The notes: generated by a model from the sequence alone, not told the origin. A stretch of 5,812 bases of DNA from an uncultured Collinsella sp. (GCA_900543845.1 UQTD01000092.1:1-5812); one strand, 5' to 3'; counted from the stretch's first letter, positions 1 through 5,812 are shown. Translations and numbers: made by a program.

Positions 1-266
1 CCGTCGATAACGGCGAGCTTGCCTTTGTGGCGCCAGCGGACGAGTGCCTGTGCGGCACGGCGACACTCATCGAGCAGCTGGCCCAGACCAAGGGCATCCC
101 GGTCACGCGCGTAGACATTCCCGCGCAACTCAAGGGCGCGTTGTTCCTGGTGAGCGACGAGCACGGCGTGGTTCCCGCAACCGAGACGGACGCTGCGGAG
201 GCCGACGCCGCCACGGTCGCCTTCTTCGCCGAAGGCTACGAAAAGCTCCGTGCCCGCCGCTCCTAA
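1..266 (+). CDS. 3' fragment of a gene of uncertain function; possible aminotransferase class IV-like C-terminus
   Basis: The reading frame is open from the window edge (first whole codon at base 3) to a TAA at 264-266, giving about 87 residues. The gene therefore begins upstream. A GTG at 27 could be a start but has no ribosome binding site, and the frame continues sensibly before it. The visible protein reads DECLCGTATLIEQLAQTKGIPV, then a segment ending FLVSDEHGVVPATETD, then an acidic alanine-rich stretch and a basic tail. The order GT-x-T, helix, GIPV, a hydrophobic FL-x-SD, then HGVVP loosely recalls the C-terminal half of class IV PLP enzymes such as aminodeoxychorismate lyase or branched-chain aminotransferase. 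In those the catalytic lysine would lie in the missing part. That family call is weak inference; the coding call is firmer because the frame is long, open and codon-biased. It converges on the regulator gene downstream. Confidence 0.65.
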   Translation, partial: VDNGELAFVAPADECLCGTATLIEQLAQTKGIPVTRVDIPAQLKGALFLVSDEHGVVPATETDAAEADAATVAFFAEGYEKLRARRS

Positions 267-284
267 CCTCAAGGCGGGGTGGGC

Positions 285-1466
285 TTACTGAAGCGAGCGA
301 GCGCGTTCGATGGCGTAGGCGAGCGACAGCTGCTCCATCTCCGGGGCGCATTTGTAACTCAGTCCGGTGAGGGCTGTCACCTTATCGAGGCGATATCGAA
401 TCGTGTTCGGGTGCTGGCCAGTCTGCTTGGCGGTTCGCTCGATACGTCGGTCGTTCTCGATGAATGCGGCGAGCGTTGATTCCAGTTCGCTGCCATGCTC
501 GCTGTCGTGCTCGCGTATCGGCGAGAGAATCGCCTCCGAGAACGATCGCATCTCCGGGGTTTCCGCAAAAGGCATCACGGTTTTCAGGATGCCGAGCTGC
601 GTATAGCGGACGGGACCCTCGGCTCGTTGACAAGATAGGCGCTGTGCGTAAATCGCCTGCGAGATCGCCTGCGCCACCGCCTCGTCTCCAAACAGAATAT
701 CGCTGATGCCGAGCCCTTCCGCTCCGCCATCGATGCCGCTAGCCTCGATGAGCTCCGTGAGCGCCTGCACGATTCGCTCCACATCGAGCGTCTGCTCCGA
801 GTCGCTTGTCGCTACGAATAACAAACCTCCGTCATAGGGTGCCAGCATATTGTGGCATCCGGCGAGGGTCGATTTTGCACAGAGACGTTCGATTTGCAAA
901 AACGTACGCGGGTCGAGGGGATCTGCAAACGATGCGAACAGGGCGACCGCTTCGTCCAGAAATGACGGGTTGAGGCTTCGGATGCGTCGGCAGATGGACT
1001 CGGGCGATGCGTCTGTCCTCAGGGCATCGATCTCGCGCTGTGCGAAGTCGATGGACGCGAGCTGCTCGATATGCCGTTTGACCTCATAGATGACGCTGTC
1101 AAAGAACAGTGAGTCGTCGGTCGTGAGAAAGACCGGGTAGTGCCGCGCGTTGGCGTAGCGGATGGCCTGGTCGGGAATCGGGATGTGCAGGACGTTTTTG
1201 ATGATAAGACCGCTCGTTCCCTTGGCGACGAGGTATTTCACGGCTTCAGTGATGAGGTATGGGTCGTCCTTCGCATAGAGGAAGGTGCTGAGGACGATCT
1301 CGTCTGGGCTGAAGTTGACGCGCTGGTACTTGTTCTTGAGGCCGGGCATGAGTTCATAATCGAGGATCCCGACGCCGGAGACGGCACGCGAGACGCCATC
1401 GCTGCCGGCGATTAGACGGACCGACCCCTCATATTCCCGTGAGAAGTCCGAGATGGTGTATAGCAT
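285..1466 (-). CDS. PucR/CdaR-type transcription regulator, divergent from the enzyme operon
   Basis: This is a 393-residue regulator with the usual three-part PucR layout. Residues about 2-133 form a PucR-type sensory domain; SPDEIVLSTFLYAKDD, a GTSGLIIK strand and a PIPDQAIRYANARHYPVFL segment are typical. Residues about 140-310 resemble the CdaR GGDEF-like middle domain, including GLGISDIL and a run like AVAQAISQAIYAQRL ahead of YTQLGILK. Residues about 327-390 are the C-terminal helix-turn-helix, with AKQTGQHPNTIRYRLDKV as the DNA-binding unit. Family members are usually activators that respond to a metabolite of the pathway they control, for example PucR for purine catabolism and CdaR for sugar diacids. 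The ligand here is unknown. I chose the ATG at 1466 because AAGGTG lies six bases upstream; a TTG at 1487 and an ATG at 1472 are in frame but poorly placed. The divergent position points to control of the cyclodeaminase-aminotransferase pair, and probably autoregulation. Its stop lies 18 bases from the converging gene. Confidence 0.9.
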   Translation of the reverse strand: MLYTISDFSREYEGSVRLIAGSDGVSRAVSGVGILDYELMPGLKNKYQRVNFSPDEIVLSTFLYAKDDPYLITEAVKYLVAKGTSGLIIKNVLHIPIPDQAIRYANARHYPVFLTTDDSLFFDSVIYEVKRHIEQLASIDFAQREIDALRTDASPESICRRIRSLNPSFLDEAVALFASFADPLDPRTFLQIERLCAKSTLAGCHNMLAPYDGGLLFVATSDSEQTLDVERIVQALTELIEASGIDGGAEGLGISDILFGDEAVAQAISQAIYAQRLSCQRAEGPVRYTQLGILKTVMPFAETPEMRSFSEAILSPIREHDSEHGSELESTLAAFIENDRRIERTAKQTGQHPNTIRYRLDKVTALTGLSYKCAPEMEQLSLAYAIERARSLQ

Positions 1467-1472
1467 CAACAT

Positions 1473-1478
1473 CACCTT
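1473..1478 (-). promoter_or_regulatory. Ribosome binding site of the PucR-type regulator
   Basis: On the minus strand the bases read AAGGTG, six bases before the ATG at 1466-1464. This spacing favours that ATG over the in-frame TTG at 1487 and the ATG at 1472. The site overlaps codons of the longer candidate reading frame, so the choice rests on spacing alone. Confidence 0.5.
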
Positions 1479-1619
1479 GTAAATCAATACAATAAGTACA
1501 GGTATAAATAGGATAATCGCACATCCGTATGCCGTTGATGCGCGAAATAGTTCAAATACCAGCTGATAGAGTGAAAAATCAGATCGAAAAACGTTGTAGA
1601 TTCCAACAAGAAATGATCC

Positions 1620-1648
1620 TTGGCGGCATCGTTACTAAACCGTACAGT
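1620..1648 (+). promoter_or_regulatory. Candidate sigma-70 promoter for the cyclodeaminase-aminotransferase operon
   Basis: TTGGCG at 1620-1625 matches four of six bases of the -35 consensus. TACAGT at 1643-1648 matches four of six of the -10 consensus, and the spacer is exactly 17 bases. Transcription would begin near 1655, leaving a leader of about 28 bases. A second weaker -10-like sequence, TGTAAA, lies at 1656-1661. Both matches are modest, and a gene that relies on an activator often has a weak promoter of this kind. Confidence 0.3.
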
Positions 1649-1683
1649 GAAGCAATGTAAAGCTTTCGCTGAGAGGAGCGATG

Positions 1684-2715
1684 ATGGGGCAGATGGTGGT
1701 GCTTTCGGCCGAGGAAGTTTCCAAGGTGCTGACGATTGAGGATGCAATTGCTGCCGTGGAGGAGGCATATCGCCAGAAGGCAACGGGCAAGGGTGTTGCG
1801 TGGCCGATGGTATATGAGCAGTTCAAGCCCGGTATGGCCGATATGGATATCCGCTCGGGCGAGTTGGCGGGAAGCGGCCTCTTCGGTCTCAAGCTCACTG
1901 CTTGGTTCTCTCAGAATCCCAAAAAGGGGCTGCCCGAGATCTTTGGCACCACGCTGCTGTGCGACAACGCGACGGGCGAGCCGCTGGCGCTGCTTAATGC
2001 CTCCGCCGTCACTGGACTTCGCACCGGTGCCGCCGCTGCGCTCGGTGCCAAGTGGCTGGCTCGGGCGGATGCGTCCAAACTGCTTGTTGCGGGAGCCGGC
2101 CATATGAGCACCTATATGGTGGCGGGCGTGCTCGCCGCCTGTCCCAAAGTGAGCGAGGTCAAGGTGTGGGAGCCGGTTTCCGATGCCGCGCCCGAGGCCC
2201 GCGTCGAGCGCATGCGAGACGAGGTCGCTCATATCTTGGGCGCCTGTGAGCATGCTCGCGAGGCATCCACCTATTCCATCGAGGCGACGGCCGACGGCCA
2301 AGGTGCCGCGGCAGAGGCCGACATCATCGTGACGATCACGCCGGCGACCAAGCCCATCATCCCCGATGCATGGGTGCGCCCCGGTACGCATATCTCCTGC
2401 GTCGGTGCCGACATGCCCGGCAAGCAGGAGCTCACCTCGGCGCTTGTCGCCCGTGCCGCTGTTTACGTCGACGACCGCGAGCAATCGGTCGCGTCCGGCG
2501 AGCTGGAGATTCCGGTTGCCGAGGGTGCCATCACTCCCGAGGACATCAAAGCGGAGCTCGGCGAAGTCATCGCCGGCACGGCTACGGGGCGTTCGGATGA
2601 CGAACAGGTGACGGTGTTCGATACGTCGGGCATCGCCGTTCAGGACCTTTCGGCATCGAAAATCGCCTACGACCGCGCCGTCGAGGCGGGGCTGGGCACC
2701 GTGGTGGAACTGTAA
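1684..2715 (+). CDS. Ornithine cyclodeaminase / mu-crystallin family enzyme (NAD(P)-dependent)
   Basis: This 343-residue soluble protein has the normal length for the family, which includes ornithine cyclodeaminase, OCD-type alanine dehydrogenase, ketimine reductase and lysine cyclodeaminase. An N-terminal MDIRSGEL strand is followed by GLKLTAWFSQNP with K70, then GLPEIFGTTLLCDNATGEPLA and the VTGLRTGAAAA stretch with R113; the family uses this lysine and arginine to hold the substrate carboxylate. A Rossmann fold begins at LLVAGAGHMS (G137-A-G139) and the second strand ends in VWEP. The VGADMPGKQEL motif carries D243, equivalent to the catalytic aspartate of ornithine cyclodeaminase. The C-terminal GEVIAGTATGR and TVFDTSGIAVQDLSASKIAY segments are also typical and look especially like archaeal OCD-type alanine dehydrogenase. 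The exact substrate cannot be read from sequence. ATG 1684 was preferred to the adjacent ATG 1681 because AGGAG (1674-1678) lies five bases upstream of it. It is the first gene of an operon with the aminotransferase. Confidence 0.92.
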   Translation: MGQMVVLSAEEVSKVLTIEDAIAAVEEAYRQKATGKGVAWPMVYEQFKPGMADMDIRSGELAGSGLFGLKLTAWFSQNPKKGLPEIFGTTLLCDNATGEPLALLNASAVTGLRTGAAAALGAKWLARADASKLLVAGAGHMSTYMVAGVLAACPKVSEVKVWEPVSDAAPEARVERMRDEVAHILGACEHAREASTYSIEATADGQGAAAEADIIVTITPATKPIIPDAWVRPGTHISCVGADMPGKQELTSALVARAAVYVDDREQSVASGELEIPVAEGAITPEDIKAELGEVIAGTATGRSDDEQVTVFDTSGIAVQDLSASKIAYDRAVEAGLGTVVEL

Positions 2716-2739
2716 GAAAGCCAAGGAAAGGAAACGACA

Positions 2740-3870
2740 ATGCAGATCAAGGATTTCGCCGTCGAGCAGTGGATGAACGAGTGGGAGACCAAGTGCACCC
2801 ACAACGTTGCGGAGACGTGCGTCTACTCCCTCACGCTCGACCAGCTGTTCGAGCTTACGAACACCGACAAGAAGGCGTGGCTCGATAGCCTGTGCTCGCG
2901 CCGATTCACCTACGGAGACATCGAGGGGCAGCCCGGCTTCCTCGAGGGGGTCGCGCGTCTCTATAAGACGGTCGAGCCCGGGCATATCGTGCCCACGCAC
3001 GGCGCGACCGGTGCCAACTCCCTGGTTATTTCCACGCTCGTCGAACCGGGCGATCATGTAGTCTCCGTCAAGCCCACCTACCAGCAGCTTTACTCGATTC
3101 CCGAGATGTGCGGTGCGAAGGTCGATATCCTTCAGCTCGATCGCAAGAACGGCTACCACGTCGACGTCGACGCGCTCGATGCCCTGGTGACCGACGATAC
3201 CAAGCTCATCTGCATCAATAACCCGGACAACCCCACGGGCGCCCTGCTCGACACCGATACGCTCAAGGCGATTGTCGAGGTCGCGCGCAAACACGACGCG
3301 TGGCTGCTCTGCGACGAAGTCTACCGTCTGCTTACTCAGACGGATGAATACTGCGAGTCCGTGATCGACCTGTACGACAAGGCCATCGTCACCGCATCCA
3401 TGTCCAAGGTCTGGTCGTTCGCCGGCCTGCGTCTGGGCTGGGCGGTCACCAAGAGCCCGGAGCTCCGTCGCGCGCTGCTCTCGCATCGCGACTACAACCT
3501 GATTTCCGCCGGCATATTCAGCGAGTCGGTGGCGGAGCTGATTCTGGGCAACGCTTCCGTGATCCTTGAGCGCAGCCGTCGCATCGTCCGTCAGAACCTT
3601 GCTGTTCTGGAGAAGTGGGTCGAGAGCGAGCCGCACCTGTCGTTCGTCAAGCCCGAGGCGGGTACCACTGCGCTCGTGTATTACGACTACGACATCGACT
3701 CCAGGACGTTCTGCATCGACATGATTAAGAAGTCCGGCGCGCTCGTCACCCCGGGCGATTGCTTCGAGGAGCCCAAGAGTATGCGCATCGGCTATGCATA
3801 CTCCGATAACACCGACGACCTGCAGAAGGGCCTGGATGCCATCTCTGCGTACATGCGTACGCTCGAGTAG
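2740..3870 (+). CDS. PLP-dependent aminotransferase, class I/II (fold type I)
   Basis: This is a 376-residue cytosolic aminotransferase with the full fold-type I motif set. HGATGANSL near residue 88 is the phosphate-binding turn. Y114, in KPTYQQLYS, takes the position that stacks on the cofactor ring. NNPDNPTG holds N164, CDEVY holds D192 for the pyridine nitrogen, SMSK holds the Schiff-base lysine K223, and GLRLGW supplies R231. R349, in MRIGY, is the probable carboxylate-binding arginine. The N-terminus (KDFAVEQWMNEWETK) and overall pattern recall the subgroup often labelled capreomycidine synthase-like, but that label should not be read as function; the amino donor is unknown. The start is supported by a purine-rich AAAGGA about seven bases upstream. 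It lies 24 bases after the cyclodeaminase-family gene, so the two are almost certainly co-transcribed and probably act in one amino-acid pathway. A terminator follows 20 bases after the stop. Confidence 0.92.
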   Translation: MQIKDFAVEQWMNEWETKCTHNVAETCVYSLTLDQLFELTNTDKKAWLDSLCSRRFTYGDIEGQPGFLEGVARLYKTVEPGHIVPTHGATGANSLVISTLVEPGDHVVSVKPTYQQLYSIPEMCGAKVDILQLDRKNGYHVDVDALDALVTDDTKLICINNPDNPTGALLDTDTLKAIVEVARKHDAWLLCDEVYRLLTQTDEYCESVIDLYDKAIVTASMSKVWSFAGLRLGWAVTKSPELRRALLSHRDYNLISAGIFSESVAELILGNASVILERSRRIVRQNLAVLEKWVESEPHLSFVKPEAGTTALVYYDYDIDSRTFCIDMIKKSGALVTPGDCFEEPKSMRIGYAYSDNTDDLQKGLDAISAYMRTLE

Positions 3871-3890
3871 AGGCTCGAGGTCGAAGTGAT

Positions 3891-3930
3891 GGGGCCGATC
3901 GGTTTAGGACCGAGGGCCCCTATTTTCTCT
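3891..3930 (+). terminator. Rho-independent terminator of the enzyme operon
   Basis: GGGGCC (3891-3896) pairs with GGCCCC (3915-3920), and TCGGT (3899-3903) pairs with ACCGA (3909-3913) around a TTAGG loop, leaving a small GA/G internal loop. The stem is followed at once by TATTTTCTCT. A strong GC stem and a T-rich tail placed 20 bases after the aminotransferase stop make this a clear terminator, separating the enzyme pair from the two-component genes. Confidence 0.88.
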
Positions 3931-3961
3931 CAAGGCTACCGAACACTTTTGTCATATTAGG

Positions 3962-3997
3962 TGCCCACGGGGTCGCATCGCTGCGATGCCGTGGGCA
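3962..3997. repeat. Interrupted inverted repeat upstream of the two-component operon
   Basis: TGCCCACGG (3962-3970) is perfectly complementary to CCGTGGGCA (3989-3997). Inside it, CATCG (3976-3980) pairs with CGATG (3984-3988) around a CTG loop, leaving an unpaired GGTCG on the left side. No T-run follows on either strand, so it does not look like an ordinary terminator. Its right end touches the candidate -10 box of the response regulator gene, so it could be an operator or a structured element. Roughly 30 bases separate it from the terminator upstream. Confidence 0.7.
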
Positions 3998-4001
3998 TAA
4001 T
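3996..4001 (+). promoter_or_regulatory. Candidate -10 box for the two-component operon
   Basis: CATAAT matches five of six bases of the TATAAT consensus and would start transcription near 4008, giving a leader of about 30 bases. No good -35 hexamer sits 16-18 bases upstream, since that stretch lies inside the inverted repeat. A near-consensus TTGTCA at 3949-3954 is too distant to pair with it. The promoter may depend on an activator, or the call may be wrong. Confidence 0.3.
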
Positions 4002-4029
4002 GGTGTGGAAAGTGCAAGTTACGCGAAAT

Positions 4030-4035
4030 GGGAGG
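4030..4035 (+). promoter_or_regulatory. Ribosome binding site of the response regulator
   Basis: GGGAGG lies four bases before the ATG at 4040. An in-frame ATG at 4028 begins upstream of this site and so cannot use it. This sets the start at 4040, giving the protein the expected beginning MALIYVVEDDEP. Confidence 0.75.
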
Positions 4036-4039
4036 ACAC

Positions 4040-4711
4040 ATGGCGCTGATCTATGTCGTTGAGGACGACGAGCCCATTCGTCGTGAGCTTGTCGACATCC
4101 TTGCCCGCGCCGGGTTTGAAATCGAGGCCTGCGAATCGTTTGAGCATGTCTCGCGCGATATTCTCGCCGCCGCGCCCGACCTGGTGCTGCTCGACCTCAC
4201 GCTCCCTGTCAAAGACGGCCAGCACATCTGTCATGAGGTCCGTCGCGAATCCGAGGTTCCCATCATCGTTCTCACGTCGCGCACGACCGAGATCGACGAG
4301 GTCATGGCCATGACGCTCGGCGCGGACGACTTTGTTCCCAAGCCCTACAGCGCCCGTGTGCTCGTGGCGCGCATCAATGCCTTGCTGCGTCGCACCGCGG
4401 CGGCAGGCGAGCGCAGCACGCTTGTCCACAAGGGGCTGGAGCTCGACCTCGCCCGCTCCATGGTTACCAACACGCAAACCGGCACTAGCACCGAGCTCAC
4501 CAAAAACGAACTGCGCATCCTCTCACTGCTTCTGAGCCGCGCGGGCAAGATCGTCTCGCGCTCGGCCATCATGCAGGACCTGTGGGACTCCGACGCCTTC
4601 GTGGACGACAATACGCTTACCGTCAACATCAACCGCCTGCGCACCACGCTCGAAAAAATCGGCATCAAGGGGTATTTGACAACGCATCGCGGCCAGGGCT
4701 ATTCGGTCTAG
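4040..4711 (+). CDS. OmpR/PhoB-family response regulator
   Basis: This 223-residue DNA-binding response regulator has the standard length for its family. The receiver domain spans about residues 2-117: E8, D9 and D10 form the acidic pocket, D52 in LLDLTLP is the phosphate acceptor, T79 is the switch threonine in IIVLTS, and K101 lies in VPKPY. All key residues are present, so phosphotransfer should work. The winged-helix DNA-binding domain covers about residues 128-223, with ELTKNELRILSLLLSRAGKIVSR, a VDDNTLTVNINRLR recognition region and the closing RGQGYSV wing. The histidine kinase gene starts 9 bases after the stop, so the two are co-transcribed and probably coupled in translation. The sequence type is close to regulators of the BceR/GraR/VicR kind. 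The target genes cannot be inferred from this window. Confidence 0.95.
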   Translation: MALIYVVEDDEPIRRELVDILARAGFEIEACESFEHVSRDILAAAPDLVLLDLTLPVKDGQHICHEVRRESEVPIIVLTSRTTEIDEVMAMTLGADDFVPKPYSARVLVARINALLRRTAAAGERSTLVHKGLELDLARSMVTNTQTGTSTELTKNELRILSLLLSRAGKIVSRSAIMQDLWDSDAFVDDNTLTVNINRLRTTLEKIGIKGYLTTHRGQGYSV

Positions 4712-4720
4712 GGGCCGGCT

Positions 4721-5764
4721 ATGTCGTTTGGCAAGTTCTTTAAAGATGCGCTGCTTCCCGTCGCCGTGTGGACGTGCGGTGTGCTGCTGAGCTGCTTTGT
4801 GCTGACGGTCGCCGGCGCACCCGTCTCTATTGTGGTCGTGGCGGTCGGCGTGTCCTTTATCTTTGGCATGCTCGGCATCGTGATCGAATACGCGCGCCGT
4901 CGTCGTTTTCTGCGCCAGCTGGAGCGTGCGGCAGAGGAGCTCGAGAGTCCCGCATGGGTGCAGGAGATGGTGCAATGCCCGACCTATGCCGAGGGCGAGC
5001 TCGAGTACGAGGTCTTGCGCCGGGTGGGCAAAGCCGCTTGCGACGAGGTTGCCGAAGGCCGGCGTCAGACCGATGACTATCGCGACTATATCGAGAGCTG
5101 GGTCCACGAGGCCAAGCTGCCCTTGGCGGCGGCTCACCTGATTTTGGAAAACCTGGATGGCAGCGAAGACGACCTGTCGCGTGTGGATGACCTGGGCCGT
5201 GAGCTGGCTCGCGTGGAGCGCTATATCGACCAGGCGCTGTACTACGCGCGCTCGGAAGTCGTGGAGCGGGACTACCTGATTCGCCGCTGGGATCTCAAGA
5301 CCTTGGTGACGGGCGCGATTAAAGCCAACGCGCGCGAGCTCATCGCGGCACATGTGGCGCCGGTGTGCGAGAACCTCGACTTTGAGGTCTTTACCGACGA
5401 GAAGTGGCTCGAGTTTATTCTGGGCCAGCTCATTCAGAACAGCATTAAATATGCGCGTGAGGACGGCGCAAAGATCGTGTTTTCGGGCGCGTTGCTGGAC
5501 GAGGGCCTGGCGAGCGAGCGCATCGAGCTCACCGTTGCCGATAACGGCTGCGGCGTGTGCGCGGCAGACCTGCCGCGCGTGTTCGAGAAGGGCTTTACCG
5601 GCGACAACGGTCGCACCACCAAGCGCGCAACGGGCATCGGCCTCTACCTGGTGGCGCGCCTGTGCTCCAAGATGGGCATCGACGTCACCGCAGCATCCGA
5701 GCCCGGCGAAGGCTTTGTCGTAACATTCGCCTTCTCGACCAACAAATTCCAATATTTCGAGTAG
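4721..5764 (+). CDS. Membrane histidine kinase, intramembrane-sensing (BceS/GraS-like) type
   Basis: This 347-residue sensor kinase partners the response regulator just upstream. Two hydrophobic helices, about residues 11-31 and 35-56, are joined by only a few residues and followed by a basic YARRRRFLRQ stop-transfer segment, so there is almost no extracellular sensor domain. After a linker helix, the dimerisation and phosphotransfer region contains WVHEAKLPLAAAHL with the phosphorylated histidine H129. The ATPase domain has an N box LIQNSIKY (N240), a G1 box DNGCGV (D274), an F box VFEKGFTG and a G2 box TGIGLYL. All catalytic motifs are intact. Kinases of this build, such as BceS and GraS, usually sense cell-envelope stress or antimicrobial peptides through a partner ABC transporter; no such transporter is visible here. 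The ribosome binding site is a modest AGGGG at 4710-4714, overlapping the regulator's stop codon, which suggests translational coupling. Confidence 0.93.
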   Translation: MSFGKFFKDALLPVAVWTCGVLLSCFVLTVAGAPVSIVVVAVGVSFIFGMLGIVIEYARRRRFLRQLERAAEELESPAWVQEMVQCPTYAEGELEYEVLRRVGKAACDEVAEGRRQTDDYRDYIESWVHEAKLPLAAAHLILENLDGSEDDLSRVDDLGRELARVERYIDQALYYARSEVVERDYLIRRWDLKTLVTGAIKANARELIAAHVAPVCENLDFEVFTDEKWLEFILGQLIQNSIKYAREDGAKIVFSGALLDEGLASERIELTVADNGCGVCAADLPRVFEKGFTGDNGRTTKRATGIGLYLVARLCSKMGIDVTAASEPGEGFVVTFAFSTNKFQYFE

Positions 5765-5790
5765 TGCACGCGGCAGACGTCCGCCCAAAC

Positions 5791-5812
5791 AAAACGTGCC
5801 GCCCCAAACGGG
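5791..5812. terminator. Possible terminator cut by the window edge
   Basis: After the kinase stop, AAA then ACGTGCCGCCCC (5794-5805), a short AAAC and GGG (5810-5812) run to the window edge. CCC can already pair with the final GGG around AAAC. If the sequence continues with GCGGCACGT and a T-run, this would be a strong terminator, usable in both directions because of the A-rich stretch on its left. Only three base pairs are visible, so this is a prediction. An alternative pairing, GCGGCA (5770-5775) with TGCCGC (5797-5802), also exists. Confidence 0.35.

Larger units (their letters stand above)
1467..1683. promoter_or_regulatory. Divergent control region between regulator and enzyme operon
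   Basis: About 217 bases lie between the two start codons, with no credible gene. The region is visibly richer in A and T than the flanking genes, especially at 1481-1530 and 1570-1620, as expected for two back-to-back promoters. Elements seen by eye: a short dyad GTTG (1593-1596) / CAAC (1604-1607); a spaced inverted pair GGTAT (1501-1505) / ATACC (1556-1560); two GAAAAA copies about 12 bases apart near 1573 and 1585; and an 8-base palindrome AAAGCTTT at 1659-1666, just before the ribosome binding site of the cyclodeaminase gene. Any of these could be part of an operator, but all are short enough to occur by chance. No convincing minus-strand promoter was found for the regulator. Confidence 0.5.

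Noticed and set aside
253..278. A hairpin CCCGCC (253-258) / GGCGGG (273-278) spanning the stop codon of the first gene, between two converging genes.
   Set aside because: The loop is 14 bases and no T-run follows on either strand, so it is too weak to call a terminator, although its position would suit one.
1579..3636. A 685-codon open frame on the minus strand, opposite the cyclodeaminase and aminotransferase genes.
   Set aside because: It is a mirror of two well-supported plus-strand genes in GC-rich DNA. Its translation shows no recognisable domain, is rich in arginine, glycine, histidine and aspartate, and it crosses the boundary between the two real genes.
3861..3880. Two CTCGAG copies, at the end of the aminotransferase gene (3862-3867) and just after it (3874-3879).
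   Set aside because: Each is a six-base palindrome, they could pair over a six-base loop, but the arms are short, one lies in coding sequence, and the nearby terminator explains the region better.
3949..3977. TTGTCA at 3949-3954 as the -35 box of the two-component promoter.
   Set aside because: It matches five of six bases, but no acceptable -10 sequence lies 16-18 bases downstream; the best -10 candidate is about 41 bases away.
4028..4039. An upstream in-frame ATG at 4028 as the start of the response regulator.
   Set aside because: It lies before the strong GGGAGG site and would add MGGH ahead of a family-typical N-terminus. ATG 4040 fits both the ribosome binding site and the protein family.
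4523..5788. A 421-codon open frame on the minus strand, opposite the histidine kinase gene.
   Set aside because: It covers the kinase gene, whose motifs are all intact. Its own translation is low in recognisable structure, as expected from an antisense shadow of GC-biased codons.

Overview
The window is GC-rich and densely coded, with codon use biased strongly to G or C at third positions. The gene types suggest an anaerobic, gut-type actinobacterium; Coriobacteriia such as Collinsella is my best guess. That assignment is impressionistic and no marker gene confirms it.

Layout: (1) Bases 1-266 hold the 3' end of a plus-strand gene of uncertain function, possibly an aminotransferase class IV-like fold. 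(2) It converges, with an 18-base gap, on a minus-strand gene for a PucR/CdaR-type transcription regulator (285-1466). (3) A divergent, visibly AT-rich control region of about 217 bases separates the regulator from a plus-strand pair. The pair is an ornithine cyclodeaminase/mu-crystallin family enzyme (1684-2715) and, 24 bases on, a fold-type I PLP aminotransferase (2740-3870). A strong rho-independent terminator (3891-3930) closes this unit. (4) After a large interrupted inverted repeat (3962-3997) comes a two-component system: an OmpR-family response regulator (4040-4711) and, 9 bases on, a short histidine kinase with two membrane helices and almost no extracellular loop (4721-5764). The window ends inside what looks like the left half of a further hairpin terminator.

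How the genes may work together: the regulator faces the enzyme pair across a shared control region, the usual arrangement for a local regulator that senses a substrate or intermediate. The two enzymes both handle amino acids. One plausible model is that the aminotransferase turns a diamino acid into a 2-oxo acid that cyclises to a ketimine, which the cyclodeaminase-family enzyme then reduces. Ornithine cyclodeamination or alanine dehydrogenation are equally possible from sequence alone. The two-component pair resembles BceRS/GraRS-type cell-envelope stress systems, but no ABC transporter partner is visible. No mobile element, CRISPR array, tRNA or rRNA was seen. The most interesting item is the regulator-cyclodeaminase-aminotransferase cluster. 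It is a reasonable candidate for an uncharacterised amino-acid pathway, not a clearly new system.
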